The notes below the pieces were generated by a model. That model saw nothing but the letters and a program-made list of their open reading frames with translations, searched no databases and was not told the DNA's origin. 64,000 nt of DNA from Aestuariirhabdus litorea (GTDB lineage Bacteria; Pseudomonadota; Gammaproteobacteria; Pseudomonadales; Aestuariirhabdaceae): contig NZ_QWEZ01000001.1 of assembly GCF_003864255.1 (NCBI RefSeq), positions 1,240,001 to 1,304,000 on the forward strand, given 5' to 3'. Below, piece after piece: positions 1 through 7,920 of the stretch (the first letter of the stretch is position 1; each line of letters opens with the position of its first letter). The translations under genes were made by a program, and so were the position numbers.

Positions 1-632
1 CCGGACAAATCGGGAGCCTCACCCCTAGCTTCGGGGGTGAACCCCCACCCCGGGTTGTAGCCATCAAAACCCTTTGCCGGCCGATGCAGGGGGCCGCTAT
101 GAACCCGGTGTCCGTCAGGGTCAAGCGTTGTGATGAAGGGTCGGTAGAATCCGTCGCGATACCCGCTCCAGCCGACAGCAAAGCCATCGTCATGGGGGAT
201 GACCCTTGGCCGGCTCTGATTGTTTGTGCTGCCATCAAGGGTCCACTGTCGCTCCACACTGATCACTTCACCTACTGATATCAGGGCCGCTTCGATATCC
301 CAACCGGTGGTGCTCCTGAAGGCTTGCCAAACAACGAGATAGCGCTCATTAAAGGCAACATCAACCTCTCCGGCAATGGTTCGGTCGCCCGTTCGCAGAT
401 GGGTCACCTCCTCCTGCGGAGCGCCGATTGCCGAGAGTGTTGTCAAACCGATTTCGGGAGGCGGCTGTTGCGGATAGGGAAAGCCGCTGACCCAGGCCAG
501 CAGGAATTGCTCCCGTCCCGATGCGAGGGCGGGGAGCAGTTGGTGAGATGTGTCATTATCCGAAGGCTCTGTGAGCCCTGAGCAGGAGGAGACCAGCAAC
601 GTAAGGGAGATCAGCTCAGTCGCTAGGCTCAT
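1..632 (-). CDS. Putative exported beta-propeller-like lipoprotein (partial, runs off the left edge)
   Basis: An open frame starts with ATG at 632 (minus strand) and stays open for 210 codons to the window edge, so the C-terminus is missing. The start overlaps the stop of the upstream gene as ATGA, indicating translational coupling. The N-terminus is hydrophobic and ends in LLVSSC with Cys17, a plausible lipobox. The n-region is atypical, with Glu6 and no Lys or Arg, so lipidation is uncertain. The body has repeats of the type 'YLVVWQ' and 'GFAVGWSGYRDGF', each followed by an acidic or polar turn, which resemble blades of bacterial WD/NHL-like propellers. No enzyme motif is visible. Being third in an operon of exported propeller proteins, it probably acts at the cell surface or in the periplasm. 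Function unknown. Confidence 0.7.
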   Translation of the reverse strand, partial: MSLATELISLTLLVSSCSGLTEPSDNDTSHQLLPALASGREQFLLAWVSGFPYPQQPPPEIGLTTLSAIGAPQEEVTHLRTGDRTIAGEVDVAFNERYLVVWQAFRSTTGWDIEAALISVGEVISVERQWTLDGSTNNQSRPRVIPHDDGFAVGWSGYRDGFYRPFITTLDPDGHRVHSGPLHRPAKGFDGYNPGWGFTPEARGEAPDLS

Positions 633-1831
633 GGTGCAAACCGGTAAAGCGTGAAACTGTGGGTCGGTAGTACCCCCTTACCGGCAACGAACTGGCTCAT
701 TCCTCGCCAGGGAACCAGCCCTGCGTAGAGATTGCCAGCCCAATCGCGGCCATAAAGGGGGGAGACCATCATTACGCTCAACGTCCCTTGGGGCATGAGC
801 GTTCCCGTCTCCTGTGGACTGAAGACGGCGGGGCCGCGGGCCTTATTGGGGTGTAGACTGGCGTGGCCCCAGCGGCCGTTGCGCATCAGGGTCTGGGTAG
901 GCTCGCCGGGGGCCGTCGGTACTCTGCGAATATCGTACTCATCGCCACCACAGACATAAACGGCGCTGCCGTCGGGGGCCACCACCAGGGAGTTTGGAGT
1001 GTCAAAATACGCCTCCCTTGGAGCTCCGTCTCCAATATGATGGGGCTTCGGGTGACGGGCGACGATACCGGCAAAGTGCTCCAATTTGCCCTCAGCAGAT
1101 ACCCTGACCACTACGTCCGGCGTACGTGATACGAAATAACTGTTACCCAGGCGATCTGCATCCCCCATCATCAGGTTTAGTTTGGCAGACCCTCTCCATG
1201 TTGATGTGCTCTCGGGCCAGGCACCGAGCCAGCTGGCCTGGTCGCTAGGCAGGTGGAGTGACCAGGCACCGTACCGTGTCGCGATGATAAGTTGGGTCTG
1301 ATCCTGCAGGGCAATACTGAAGGTGTTCCCAAGATCAAGACTACCCCCCTTGAGGTAAGTACCCGGTAGCGCTTTTTTTTCACCCCCCCCGCCAGCGACG
1401 GTATCGACCACCCAGTTCTTTCCCTGGAGTTGCAGCCTTCTTACCCGCTTATTACCTGTGTCACCAATAAACACCAACCCTGGGTGTGCACAGGCCAGGT
1501 TGTGGCTGCGGTAATAAGCTCCCACGCCCATTCTGAAACGGGTAAGGGCAGCCGGGCCGTCGATCAGTCCCTCAAAACCATCGCCGGCAATAGGCCAGCG
1601 CTGCCCATCGGGATCTATACGATCAATCCGCTGCCCGCTCGCCAGGAAAAGCGAGCCATCCTCGGTGCCGCACAGGTGGTGCAGACCACTGCCAGTTTGT
1701 AACATCTGGCCGAACGCAGGACCACCGGAAAGGGACCCCACAAAGGGCCGGACCTGCCACTGCTCATCAGCGCTAAGGGGGGGGGAAAGCAGGAGTTGCA
1801 GGAGACAGAGCAGGGCGGTGGTGCGGATCAT
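629..1831 (-). CDS. Exported NHL-type beta-propeller protein
   Basis: A 400-residue protein with a clear Sec signal peptide (residues 1-21, leucine-rich, cleavage likely near 'LSA-DEQ'). The mature part has repeated propeller strands such as 'FIGDTGNKRVRRLQLQGK' and 'FLASGQRIDRIDPDGQ', typical of NHL/SMP-30-like six-bladed propellers. No catalytic residues could be assigned. The start ATG overlaps the TGA of the kelch-like gene upstream, and its own stop overlaps the start of the lipoprotein-like gene downstream (both ATGA), so the three genes should be translated together. A run of eight or more C and one of eight T lie inside the gene near 1373-1390, encoding a Gly-rich turn followed by Lys-Lys. 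Ligand unknown. Confidence 0.8.
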   Translation of the reverse strand: MIRTTALLCLLQLLLSPPLSADEQWQVRPFVGSLSGGPAFGQMLQTGSGLHHLCGTEDGSLFLASGQRIDRIDPDGQRWPIAGDGFEGLIDGPAALTRFRMGVGAYYRSHNLACAHPGLVFIGDTGNKRVRRLQLQGKNWVVDTVAGGGGEKKALPGTYLKGGSLDLGNTFSIALQDQTQLIIATRYGAWSLHLPSDQASWLGAWPESTSTWRGSAKLNLMMGDADRLGNSYFVSRTPDVVVRVSAEGKLEHFAGIVARHPKPHHIGDGAPREAYFDTPNSLVVAPDGSAVYVCGGDEYDIRRVPTAPGEPTQTLMRNGRWGHASLHPNKARGPAVFSPQETGTLMPQGTLSVMMVSPLYGRDWAGNLYAGLVPWRGMSQFVAGKGVLPTHSFTLYRFAP

Positions 1832-3000
1832 GGCTGGCTCCCGTCAGCCCATTGTGGCAGTGCCTCAAGGTCGAGCTTGAGGCGCCAAACGCTCAGCCGG
1901 TCATTACCTGTCAATAGGAAAAAAGCGTTTCTCGGCGCGCTGTAGATCATGGCGTAGTTCATACCCAGGGGCGGAAGCTCTGCGTCGGGTAGTTTCAGGT
2001 AGCGGTTGCGCTCCACATCATAGAGAAATGTGAACGCTCGTTTGGGCTTGATCGGCTTGCGATAACCAGACGGCTGTTTGACGAAGACGGTATCGTCCGG
2101 TGCCAGCAGGAAGACGCCATCCCGGGTACTAAAGGCCACCGGGAAGTGCTGATCTTCGGGGGCAAGGTCACCAGTCGGCTCGCGCACCTCCCAACGCCCG
2201 GCTTCCCCTGTCTTGCCGGGAAAATAAAGGTGGACGCGGCTGCTGTTCTTATGGTCACCGAACACCCCCAACAGCCGATGGCGGCTGTCATACTCGACGG
2301 CATAGTGGATCGCGTGTTTGCTGCCGGGCCCCTCCTGTAGCCATTGTTTACCACTGGAGGAGAGGGTCCACATCTTCCACTTGTAGAGGAATGCGCGCTT
2401 GCCATCGGGGTCATAGGCGGAACCGGCGGCGAATGCCTTCGGCTGGTTGGGGGGGGTAGCCAACGGCTCCCAGCTGCGTGAGTCCACATAGTAAAGCCAG
2501 GTTCCCCAGGCGCCTTTTCGTCCCATCTTTTTGCCCTGTGGGTTGTGCTCAGGGAACGCAGTAATGACCAGCGCCCGACGATTTGGGTCGAAGAGGATGT
2601 TGTCGTAGGTGTGCATGGCCCAGGGGCGAACCTGACCCTGGTGGTTTGCGGTATTGAGCCCATCATCGCTCACCTGGTAGCTGGACAGTGGGGACGGCGA
2701 ATAGTGCTGTGTCCAGGTTTTGCCGGCGATATCGAACTGGTAAACACTGTTGTCGTGGTCCAGGCCGTGTGTGTCGGAGCCAAACATGTAGATCGCGTCC
2801 CGGGCCTCATCGTAGGCGATGCCGGCATGGTTATGGCGCCGCCACCCATTGGGGGTGAATTCGTGGTAGAGCTCCCAGCGGTTACGGCTATCCTTAACCT
2901 CTGCAGTCGCTGTTGCTCCCTGCGTCACTAACAGGGTGATGACCAGTAACGAGGCTGGGTGGATGGCGGGAAATAAACGTGCTGTGGGGGTGACCTTCAT
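1828..3000 (-). CDS. Exported kelch-like beta-propeller protein
   Basis: A 390-residue protein with a hydrophobic signal segment at about residues 13-33, ending in Ala-rich 'GATATAE'. The body shows kelch/galactose-oxidase-like repeats: 'HAGIAYDEARDAIYMFGSD' followed by 'VYQFDIAGKTWTQ', then 'AGSAYDPDGKRAFLYKWKMW' and 'HYAVEYDSRHRLLGVFG', about six to seven blades. The Cys-Tyr site of galactose oxidase is not evident, so a binding role is more likely than an oxidase. It is the first gene of the three-gene operon running left and lies divergent from the serine protease at 3086, with 85 bp between starts. No strong ribosome site is seen before the ATG at 3000. Confidence 0.8.
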   Translation of the reverse strand: MKVTPTARLFPAIHPASLLVITLLVTQGATATAEVKDSRNRWELYHEFTPNGWRRHNHAGIAYDEARDAIYMFGSDTHGLDHDNSVYQFDIAGKTWTQHYSPSPLSSYQVSDDGLNTANHQGQVRPWAMHTYDNILFDPNRRALVITAFPEHNPQGKKMGRKGAWGTWLYYVDSRSWEPLATPPNQPKAFAAGSAYDPDGKRAFLYKWKMWTLSSSGKQWLQEGPGSKHAIHYAVEYDSRHRLLGVFGDHKNSSRVHLYFPGKTGEAGRWEVREPTGDLAPEDQHFPVAFSTRDGVFLLAPDDTVFVKQPSGYRKPIKPKRAFTFLYDVERNRYLKLPDAELPPLGMNYAMIYSAPRNAFFLLTGNDRLSVWRLKLDLEALPQWADGSQP

Positions 3001-3085
3001 TGGGCAGGGGCCGCTTGTCGATTCATTATCAGCTTAGCAGCGTGATGAGATCACGCTTAGAACGTACAGAAATTAGAGAGGCGCA

Positions 3086-3916
3086 ATGTTGAACTCCCGA
3101 GTGGCTTCGAACCCATGGGGCATAGCACCATCGAAACCCCCTATCCGGCGGCTCCTTCGTAGAGCCTGTTATCTGGTGGTGCTGTTGCTGGCGATGCAGG
3201 CCGGTTTCTGCCTTGGGGACGGTGATTTTGAGGCGGTGGTGGCCAGGGTTACTGAATCGGTGGTGGGGGTGGGCAGTTATCAGCGTACCCGAACACCCGC
3301 ACCGCTACTGGTCGGCACCGGTTTTGTTGTCGATGATGGATACCATGTAGTGACCAACCATCACGTGGTCAGCCAGACTCTGGCGGACGATGCCGGCGAG
3401 GAGCTGATGATTTTCGTTGGCCGGGGAGCGCAGGCACAGAGGCGCCAGGCCCGGGTCATTCGTCGTGACACAGAACATGACCTGGCGCTGCTAAGAATCA
3501 GCGGAACCCCTTTGCCGGCGTTGAATTTGGGGCGTGCAGGTCGGGAGGTGAGGGAGGGCCGCGAAATCGCCTTCACCGGATACCCCCTCGGTGTGGTATT
3601 GGGTCTCTATCCGGTTACCCACCGCGGTTACATCTCCAGTATCACACCGGTTGCGATTCCTGCCGTGAACAGCCGACAGCTTGATGCGGCCTCGATCCGC
3701 CGGTTGCGAGACCCTTTCCTGGTCTACCAGCTGGATGCAACGGCCTACCCGGGCAATAGCGGAAGTCCGCTGTATGATCCGGAGACGGGAGCTCTGTTGG
3801 GGGTGGTCAACAAGGTCTTTATTCAGGCCTCGAAAGAGGCTTTGCTGGAGCGGCCGAGCGGCATCACATACGCCATTCCTGCCCGTTACGTGAGGGCACT
3901 ACTGGCGCCGGAGTAG
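3086..3916 (+). CDS. Trypsin-like (S1C/DegP-type) periplasmic serine protease
   Basis: A 276-residue protein with an N-terminal cationic stretch and a hydrophobic signal or anchor at about residues 28-44. The protease domain has a readable catalytic triad: His93 in 'VVTNHHVV', Asp132 in 'EHDLALL' and Ser225 in 'YPGNSGSPL'. The last motif is the usual GNSGGP with the second Gly replaced by Ser, as in many trypsin_2 proteins. There is no PDZ domain, unlike DegP, DegQ or DegS, so it is a short stand-alone HtrA-like protease. It is divergent from the propeller operon and could process exported proteins, but no link is proven. The signal segment could also be an uncleaved anchor. Confidence 0.85.
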   Translation: MLNSRVASNPWGIAPSKPPIRRLLRRACYLVVLLLAMQAGFCLGDGDFEAVVARVTESVVGVGSYQRTRTPAPLLVGTGFVVDDGYHVVTNHHVVSQTLADDAGEELMIFVGRGAQAQRRQARVIRRDTEHDLALLRISGTPLPALNLGRAGREVREGREIAFTGYPLGVVLGLYPVTHRGYISSITPVAIPAVNSRQLDAASIRRLRDPFLVYQLDATAYPGNSGSPLYDPETGALLGVVNKVFIQASKEALLERPSGITYAIPARYVRALLAPE

Positions 3917-3923
3917 CTGGCGG

Positions 3924-4193
3924 TTATGAGTGGCGTCGATCATAGCAGTGCCTGCGGTCGTGGGTGACGGGTACCCCATCGGCATCGACAAAGGGGTAGT
4001 AGACGACGCCTGTATAGCGTCTGCGAATAAAGCTGGAGCGCCTGCGCGCATCCAGAGAGCTCTCAAGAGCCTGGCTTATACTGATCCCGTGGCCTCGCTG
4101 GGGGTGACGCATGCGGGCTGAAAATAACAGTATGGTTGCCAGTATCGCACCCAGTAGTAGCATGGCACTGACTAAATACAGCTCCTCAGACAT
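3924..4193 (-). CDS. Small single-pass membrane protein of unknown function
   Basis: An 89-residue protein. The ATG at 4193 is preferred over an upstream in-frame ATG at 4220 because AGGG lies nine bases upstream of it. One transmembrane helix spans about residues 5-25 (LYLVSAMLLLGAILATILLF). A basic cytoplasmic tail follows, rich in Arg and His, with 'RRRSSFIRRRYTGVVYYP' and a C-terminal 'HDRRHCYDRRHS'. No family is recognised. It converges on the protease gene with a 7-bp gap. Confidence 0.55.
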   Translation of the reverse strand: MSEELYLVSAMLLLGAILATILLFSARMRHPQRGHGISISQALESSLDARRRSSFIRRRYTGVVYYPFVDADGVPVTHDRRHCYDRRHS

Positions 4194-4283
4194 GTTGAAT
4201 ATCCCTGGTGGCTGTGCCACCCAATCAGCTGGGCATCCGATGCGTTGGCTGGTACCGAAAGTAAGGAGGATCGTTGATTATTC

Positions 4284-4312
4284 TTGTAAGAGTGTTCAGC
4301 AATTTGTATACC
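4284..4312 (+). promoter_or_regulatory. Candidate sigma70 promoter for the HAD-like gene
   Basis: TTGTAA at 4284-4289 and TATACC at 4307-4312 are separated by exactly 17 bp. Each hexamer matches the consensus at four of six positions. It sits about 90 bp before the ATG at 4404 and is followed by an eight-T run near 4329. Confidence 0.35.
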
Positions 4313-4403
4313 TGTATGGGGTAAGCTCTTTTTTTTCATGGGGTTAGAGTAGTTTTTCTGGAAGGGCTTATTGGGGTTGTTAAGTTTTTTGACAGGGGGA
4401 TGT

Positions 4404-4742
4404 ATGGAGGGATGGATTGGAGTCGACCTGGATGGGACCCTAGCCCATTATGACCGTTGGCGGGGGCCGGACCATATCGGGAAACCGGTAGAGCCGATGA
4501 TGGCGCGTGTGCGTGAGTGGTTGCGCCAGGGGGAGGACGTGAGGATATTTACCGCTCGTGCGTCGGTACCCGAGTATATTCCACCCGTGAAGCAGTGGTT
4601 GCTGGAGCAGGGCCTCGGCGACCTGATCGTGACCAACCAGAAAGACTTTGGCATGGTGCAGTTGTGGGATGATCGCTGTGTGCAGGTAAAGCGAAACCGG
4701 GGAGAGCCCATGGTGAAGCGGGGGCTGTTGGGGCTGCGCTAG
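4404..4742 (+). CDS. Small HAD-superfamily-like phosphatase
   Basis: A 112-residue protein. The ATG at 4404 is chosen because a GGGGG ribosome site lies just upstream; the longer reading from TTG at 4371 has no such support. Motif I of HAD hydrolases is clear near the N-terminus (GVDLDGTLAHYD, with the nucleophile Asp and the +2 Asp). 'RIFTAR' fits motif II (Thr), and 'TNQKDFGMVQLWDDR' contains the C-terminal acidic pair. The protein lacks a cap domain, so it is probably a minimal HAD hydrolase of the kind often annotated as a hypothetical phage- or polynucleotide-associated phosphatase. Its substrate is unknown. It converges on the flippase gene with a 2-bp gap. Confidence 0.65.
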   Translation: MEGWIGVDLDGTLAHYDRWRGPDHIGKPVEPMMARVREWLRQGEDVRIFTARASVPEYIPPVKQWLLEQGLGDLIVTNQKDFGMVQLWDDRCVQVKRNRGEPMVKRGLLGLR

Positions 4743-4744
4743 AC

Positions 4745-6220
4745 TCAGGGTTTGGGGGGATCTCTCCGCCAATTCAGCGCCCCTAGCAACACCTGGATGG
4801 CACGGCGGCTCTCGCTACGGAGTTCGGGAACCGGTATCAGGCAGACAAGCAGCAGATAGACCAGCGCACCCCATAGCGCCGTTGCAAACAGGTACAACCA
4901 ACTGTGGTGGTTGACCAACAGCTGATCACTGAGTAGAAGGGCCGCAATCATCAGCAGGTTCAGCAAAACAGCAGGCCCCATGGACTTAATTACCATGGAG
5001 AAGGGGGCGCCCAAGGAACGGCAGGCGAGGAAGGCCATGCGCAGTGTCAGGTAGCTGAAACTGGGCAACATCGCCAACGCCACCCCCAGAATTCCCCACT
5101 GTACACCAATCAGGACCGCCACCAGTTTGATCAGGGTAGCCTCAAGCTGGATCGAGACCTCTTTACCCAGCTGGTTCTGGGCTGCTACAACCGCCCCCGA
5201 GTACATGCTGGTCGTGCTGAGCAGGGCGCACAGGCAGAACACCTGCAGGGCGGGCACGCAGAAGAGCCACTTTTCACCATAGACCAGAAGCACAAAAGGC
5301 TCCGCCAGCCAGGCCAGCCCAAGATAACAGGGCCAGCTGATTACCTGGATCAGGATCAGCGACTTGCGGAACAGGTAGATCGATTGCCCCTTGTCGTCCT
5401 GCATGGAGGAGAGGGCGCGGAACAGGGTTTGATAAGCTGAGGAGACCACGATTTTGGTCGGCATCTCCGAAAGGCTGCTGCCCTTGTTCAACAGGCCCAC
5501 CTGTTGTGCACCCAGTTGGTAACTGGTAATCAGGTTTTCCAACTGCTTGCGGGCGTAGATGACGGTAGCGATGGTGGCGAATTTGACGCCAAACCAACCC
5601 AGCTGGCGGGCCACCTTGCGTTCGTAGCCGTAGCGCGGACTCCAGCGGCTGAGGTGGATCAGAAGGAGGCTTTGAAATAGCCCCCCGGCCAGGCCGCCAA
5701 GTATCAGGCTCCAGGTTTGGAGCCCCTGGGTTGCCATATAGATACTGCAACTGGCGCTGACCACCAGGGTCAGCACTCGGACCACGGCAATCTCTCGCAT
5801 CCGTTGATCACGGCTCAGCAGCGCGGTGGGTATGTTGGATAACGGACGAATCAGGAAGGTCAGTGCAGAAACCCGCAGCATGTCCCGGTAAGCCGGGTCG
5901 TTAAACCAGTCGGCGAAATAGGGCGCGATGCCGTAGAAGGCGGTAAAGATCAGCAGGCAGATGGCGCTTTGTACCGTAAACACCACATCGGCATCACGGG
6001 CATTGAGCTCCTTGGCCTGAATCAACGCTACACCCATGCCGCCGGCGGCAACCAGCCCGGCCGCACCGGTAAAGATCTGGATGGTGACCAGCATTCCAAA
6101 ATCTTCAGGCGCCAGCAGCCGGGCCAGTACGATGCCCGAGGCAAAGGCGAGCAGGTTCTGGCCTATGTTGCCGCCAAACATCCATAGCGTATTCTGGCGG
6201 ATGCGCTGGCTAAGTGACAT
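4745..6220 (-). CDS. Wzx-type polysaccharide/lipid-linked oligosaccharide flippase
   Basis: A 491-residue integral membrane protein with about 12-14 hydrophobic helices. The N-terminal region 'NTLWMFGGNIGQNLLAFASG' followed by 'LLAPEDFGML' is typical of Wzx/WzxC members of the MOP exporter superfamily. These proteins move undecaprenyl-linked repeat units across the inner membrane for exopolysaccharide or O-antigen assembly. It lies directly downstream of the priming sugar transferase on the same strand, with a 39-bp gap, so the two are probably one transcript. No polymerase (Wzy) or chain-length regulator is present in the window. Confidence 0.85.
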   Translation of the reverse strand: MSLSQRIRQNTLWMFGGNIGQNLLAFASGIVLARLLAPEDFGMLVTIQIFTGAAGLVAAGGMGVALIQAKELNARDADVVFTVQSAICLLIFTAFYGIAPYFADWFNDPAYRDMLRVSALTFLIRPLSNIPTALLSRDQRMREIAVVRVLTLVVSASCSIYMATQGLQTWSLILGGLAGGLFQSLLLIHLSRWSPRYGYERKVARQLGWFGVKFATIATVIYARKQLENLITSYQLGAQQVGLLNKGSSLSEMPTKIVVSSAYQTLFRALSSMQDDKGQSIYLFRKSLILIQVISWPCYLGLAWLAEPFVLLVYGEKWLFCVPALQVFCLCALLSTTSMYSGAVVAAQNQLGKEVSIQLEATLIKLVAVLIGVQWGILGVALAMLPSFSYLTLRMAFLACRSLGAPFSMVIKSMGPAVLLNLLMIAALLLSDQLLVNHHSWLYLFATALWGALVYLLLVCLIPVPELRSESRRAIQVLLGALNWRRDPPKP

Positions 6221-6259
6221 AAGGGGAGGGCAGCCGGGCCTTGGACAAAAAGCACATCA

Positions 6260-7666
6260 CTATCGGGCTCCCTTGCCAAAGAGAATGACTTCGGCGGTTT
6301 GGATCAGGATCAGTATGTCGAGGAACAGGCTGTGGTTTTTCAGGTAGTAGAGGTCGTATTTAAACTTCTGCAAAGAGTCGTTGACCGTAGCGCCATAGGG
6401 ATAGCAGAGCTGAGCCCAGCCAACCAGACCTGGCTTGATACGATGACGCTCGTCGTAGTAAGGGATCTCCTGCTTGAGCTTCTCAACGAACTCAGGGCGC
6501 TCGGGGCGGGGGCCGACAAAGCTCATCTCACCCCTCAGCACATTGACCAGCTGAGGTAGTTCATCGATACGGTAGGTGCGAAGGAACTGGCCTATGCGGG
6601 TGGTGCGGGGATCATCCTTGCTGGCCCAGACAGCCCCGTTTGTTTCAGCATCGACCACCATGCTCCTAAACTTGAACAGCTCAAAAGGCATCCCCCCAAG
6701 GCCGGTCCGGGTCTGGCGATAGATGACCGGCGCGCCCCAACCCTCGTCCAGTTTTATGGCGATCAGCGTGGCAAGCAGAATGGGTGCTGTTAAAACCAGC
6801 AGCAACAGGGCAGCGAGAATATCGAAGACCCGGCGTGTTTCCAGTTGGTAGAGACGTGTGTGAAATCCATCGGAAAAGATGATCCAGCCAGGGCTCAGCA
6901 GTTCAATCTCTATCTTGCCGGTTTCCCGTTCAAAGAAGCTGACATCATCGATTACTTCAATCCCCAGCATCTTACACTCGAGCAGATCGGCGACGGGCAG
7001 CCCCTGTCGCCGGTCATCGACGGCAACCACTACCTCGTCGATCTGGTGTGCCAGACAGAGGTGACACAATGACAGGTCAGTCTCAATGGCGCGGCTGCTA
7101 CAAAGTAGATCCTCGCTTCCCCCCGAGGGTAGATAGCCTACAATTTTGAAGCCTCTGCGGTCAGACTCGCGCCTGAAGCGAGACGCAATCCGGCTAGCCC
7201 GTTGTCCGGCTCCGAGCACCAGTATTCGGGTGCGTAGTACCTTTTCATCCACCAGTTTGCCAAAAAACAGCCGGGTAGCAGCAAGGAATAGCAGGTTGAT
7301 GGCGGCGGTAATAAAGAAAACCCCGCGCCCGATGATCAGCTCGGGTATCAGGAAATAGAAGAGCGCCAGTGTGATGTTCGCAATGATAAAGCTGATCAGG
7401 GTTCTGAGGACGAGACCGCTGGAGCCCTCCCGCAAGCGGGACTGGTACATCCCCAAAGCATACATACAGACAATAAAGGTGGAGCTGACCAATGCGGCCC
7501 TGTAAGTCAGGGGAAACAGGTCGGGGTTGTCCCATTCGGGGGCGAGTGATCCGTAGCGTATCCAGATGGCGCAGAAGGGGCCGATAAAAAACAACAGGAA
7601 CTCCACCAACCCCAAAATGAAGTAGGGCGTTTTGACATGGTGGTTGAATATTCGAATACTGCTCAC
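6260..7666 (-). CDS. Exopolysaccharide priming sugar transferase (polyprenyl glycosylphosphotransferase, EpsB_2-like)
   Basis: GTG at 7666 is favoured as start (468 residues): AAAGGGA lies six bases upstream and the protein then begins 'SSIRIFNHHV', the usual N-terminus of the PEP-CTERM/exosortase-associated sugar transferase group. An in-frame ATG at 7696 would add ten residues. About four N-terminal helices are followed by a CoA-binding-like Rossmann domain ('RILVLGAGQRASRIASRF'). The C-terminal catalytic bacterial sugar transferase domain contains 'FELFKFRSM', 'RTYRIDELPQL' and 'MSFVGPRPERPEFV'. These enzymes transfer a sugar-1-phosphate to undecaprenyl phosphate to start exopolysaccharide synthesis. 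It heads the short transcript that includes the flippase. Confidence 0.88.
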   Translation of the reverse strand: MSSIRIFNHHVKTPYFILGLVEFLLFFIGPFCAIWIRYGSLAPEWDNPDLFPLTYRAALVSSTFIVCMYALGMYQSRLREGSSGLVLRTLISFIIANITLALFYFLIPELIIGRGVFFITAAINLLFLAATRLFFGKLVDEKVLRTRILVLGAGQRASRIASRFRRESDRRGFKIVGYLPSGGSEDLLCSSRAIETDLSLCHLCLAHQIDEVVVAVDDRRQGLPVADLLECKMLGIEVIDDVSFFERETGKIEIELLSPGWIIFSDGFHTRLYQLETRRVFDILAALLLLVLTAPILLATLIAIKLDEGWGAPVIYRQTRTGLGGMPFELFKFRSMVVDAETNGAVWASKDDPRTTRIGQFLRTYRIDELPQLVNVLRGEMSFVGPRPERPEFVEKLKQEIPYYDERHRIKPGLVGWAQLCYPYGATVNDSLQKFKYDLYYLKNHSLFLDILILIQTAEVILFGKGAR

Positions 7667-7920
7667 GATAAGTCCCTTTAAGCAATCACGCTCCATTTGT
7701 GATGACTGAAATCAGTATAGAAAAGCCCTGCACTGATGGCATAAGGTCTATGGCCTTTTGAAAGGCTCTGCGTTTTCCATAGTGGCGCGAGGGTATTTAC
7801 ATGCCGGCTTACAGCCACTCGATATCGGGCTAATATTAGTTGACTAACGGGCAGTCCACATGGGAATTGTGGGCCGCCCTTCTAAGCAGCTGAAGATCAC
7901 TAGCGCGGCAGGGAGACGGT

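Noticed and set aside
4371-4403. Upstream TTG start for the HAD-like gene
   Set aside because: The ATG at 4404 has a clear GGGGG site; the extra residues are not expected before motif I.
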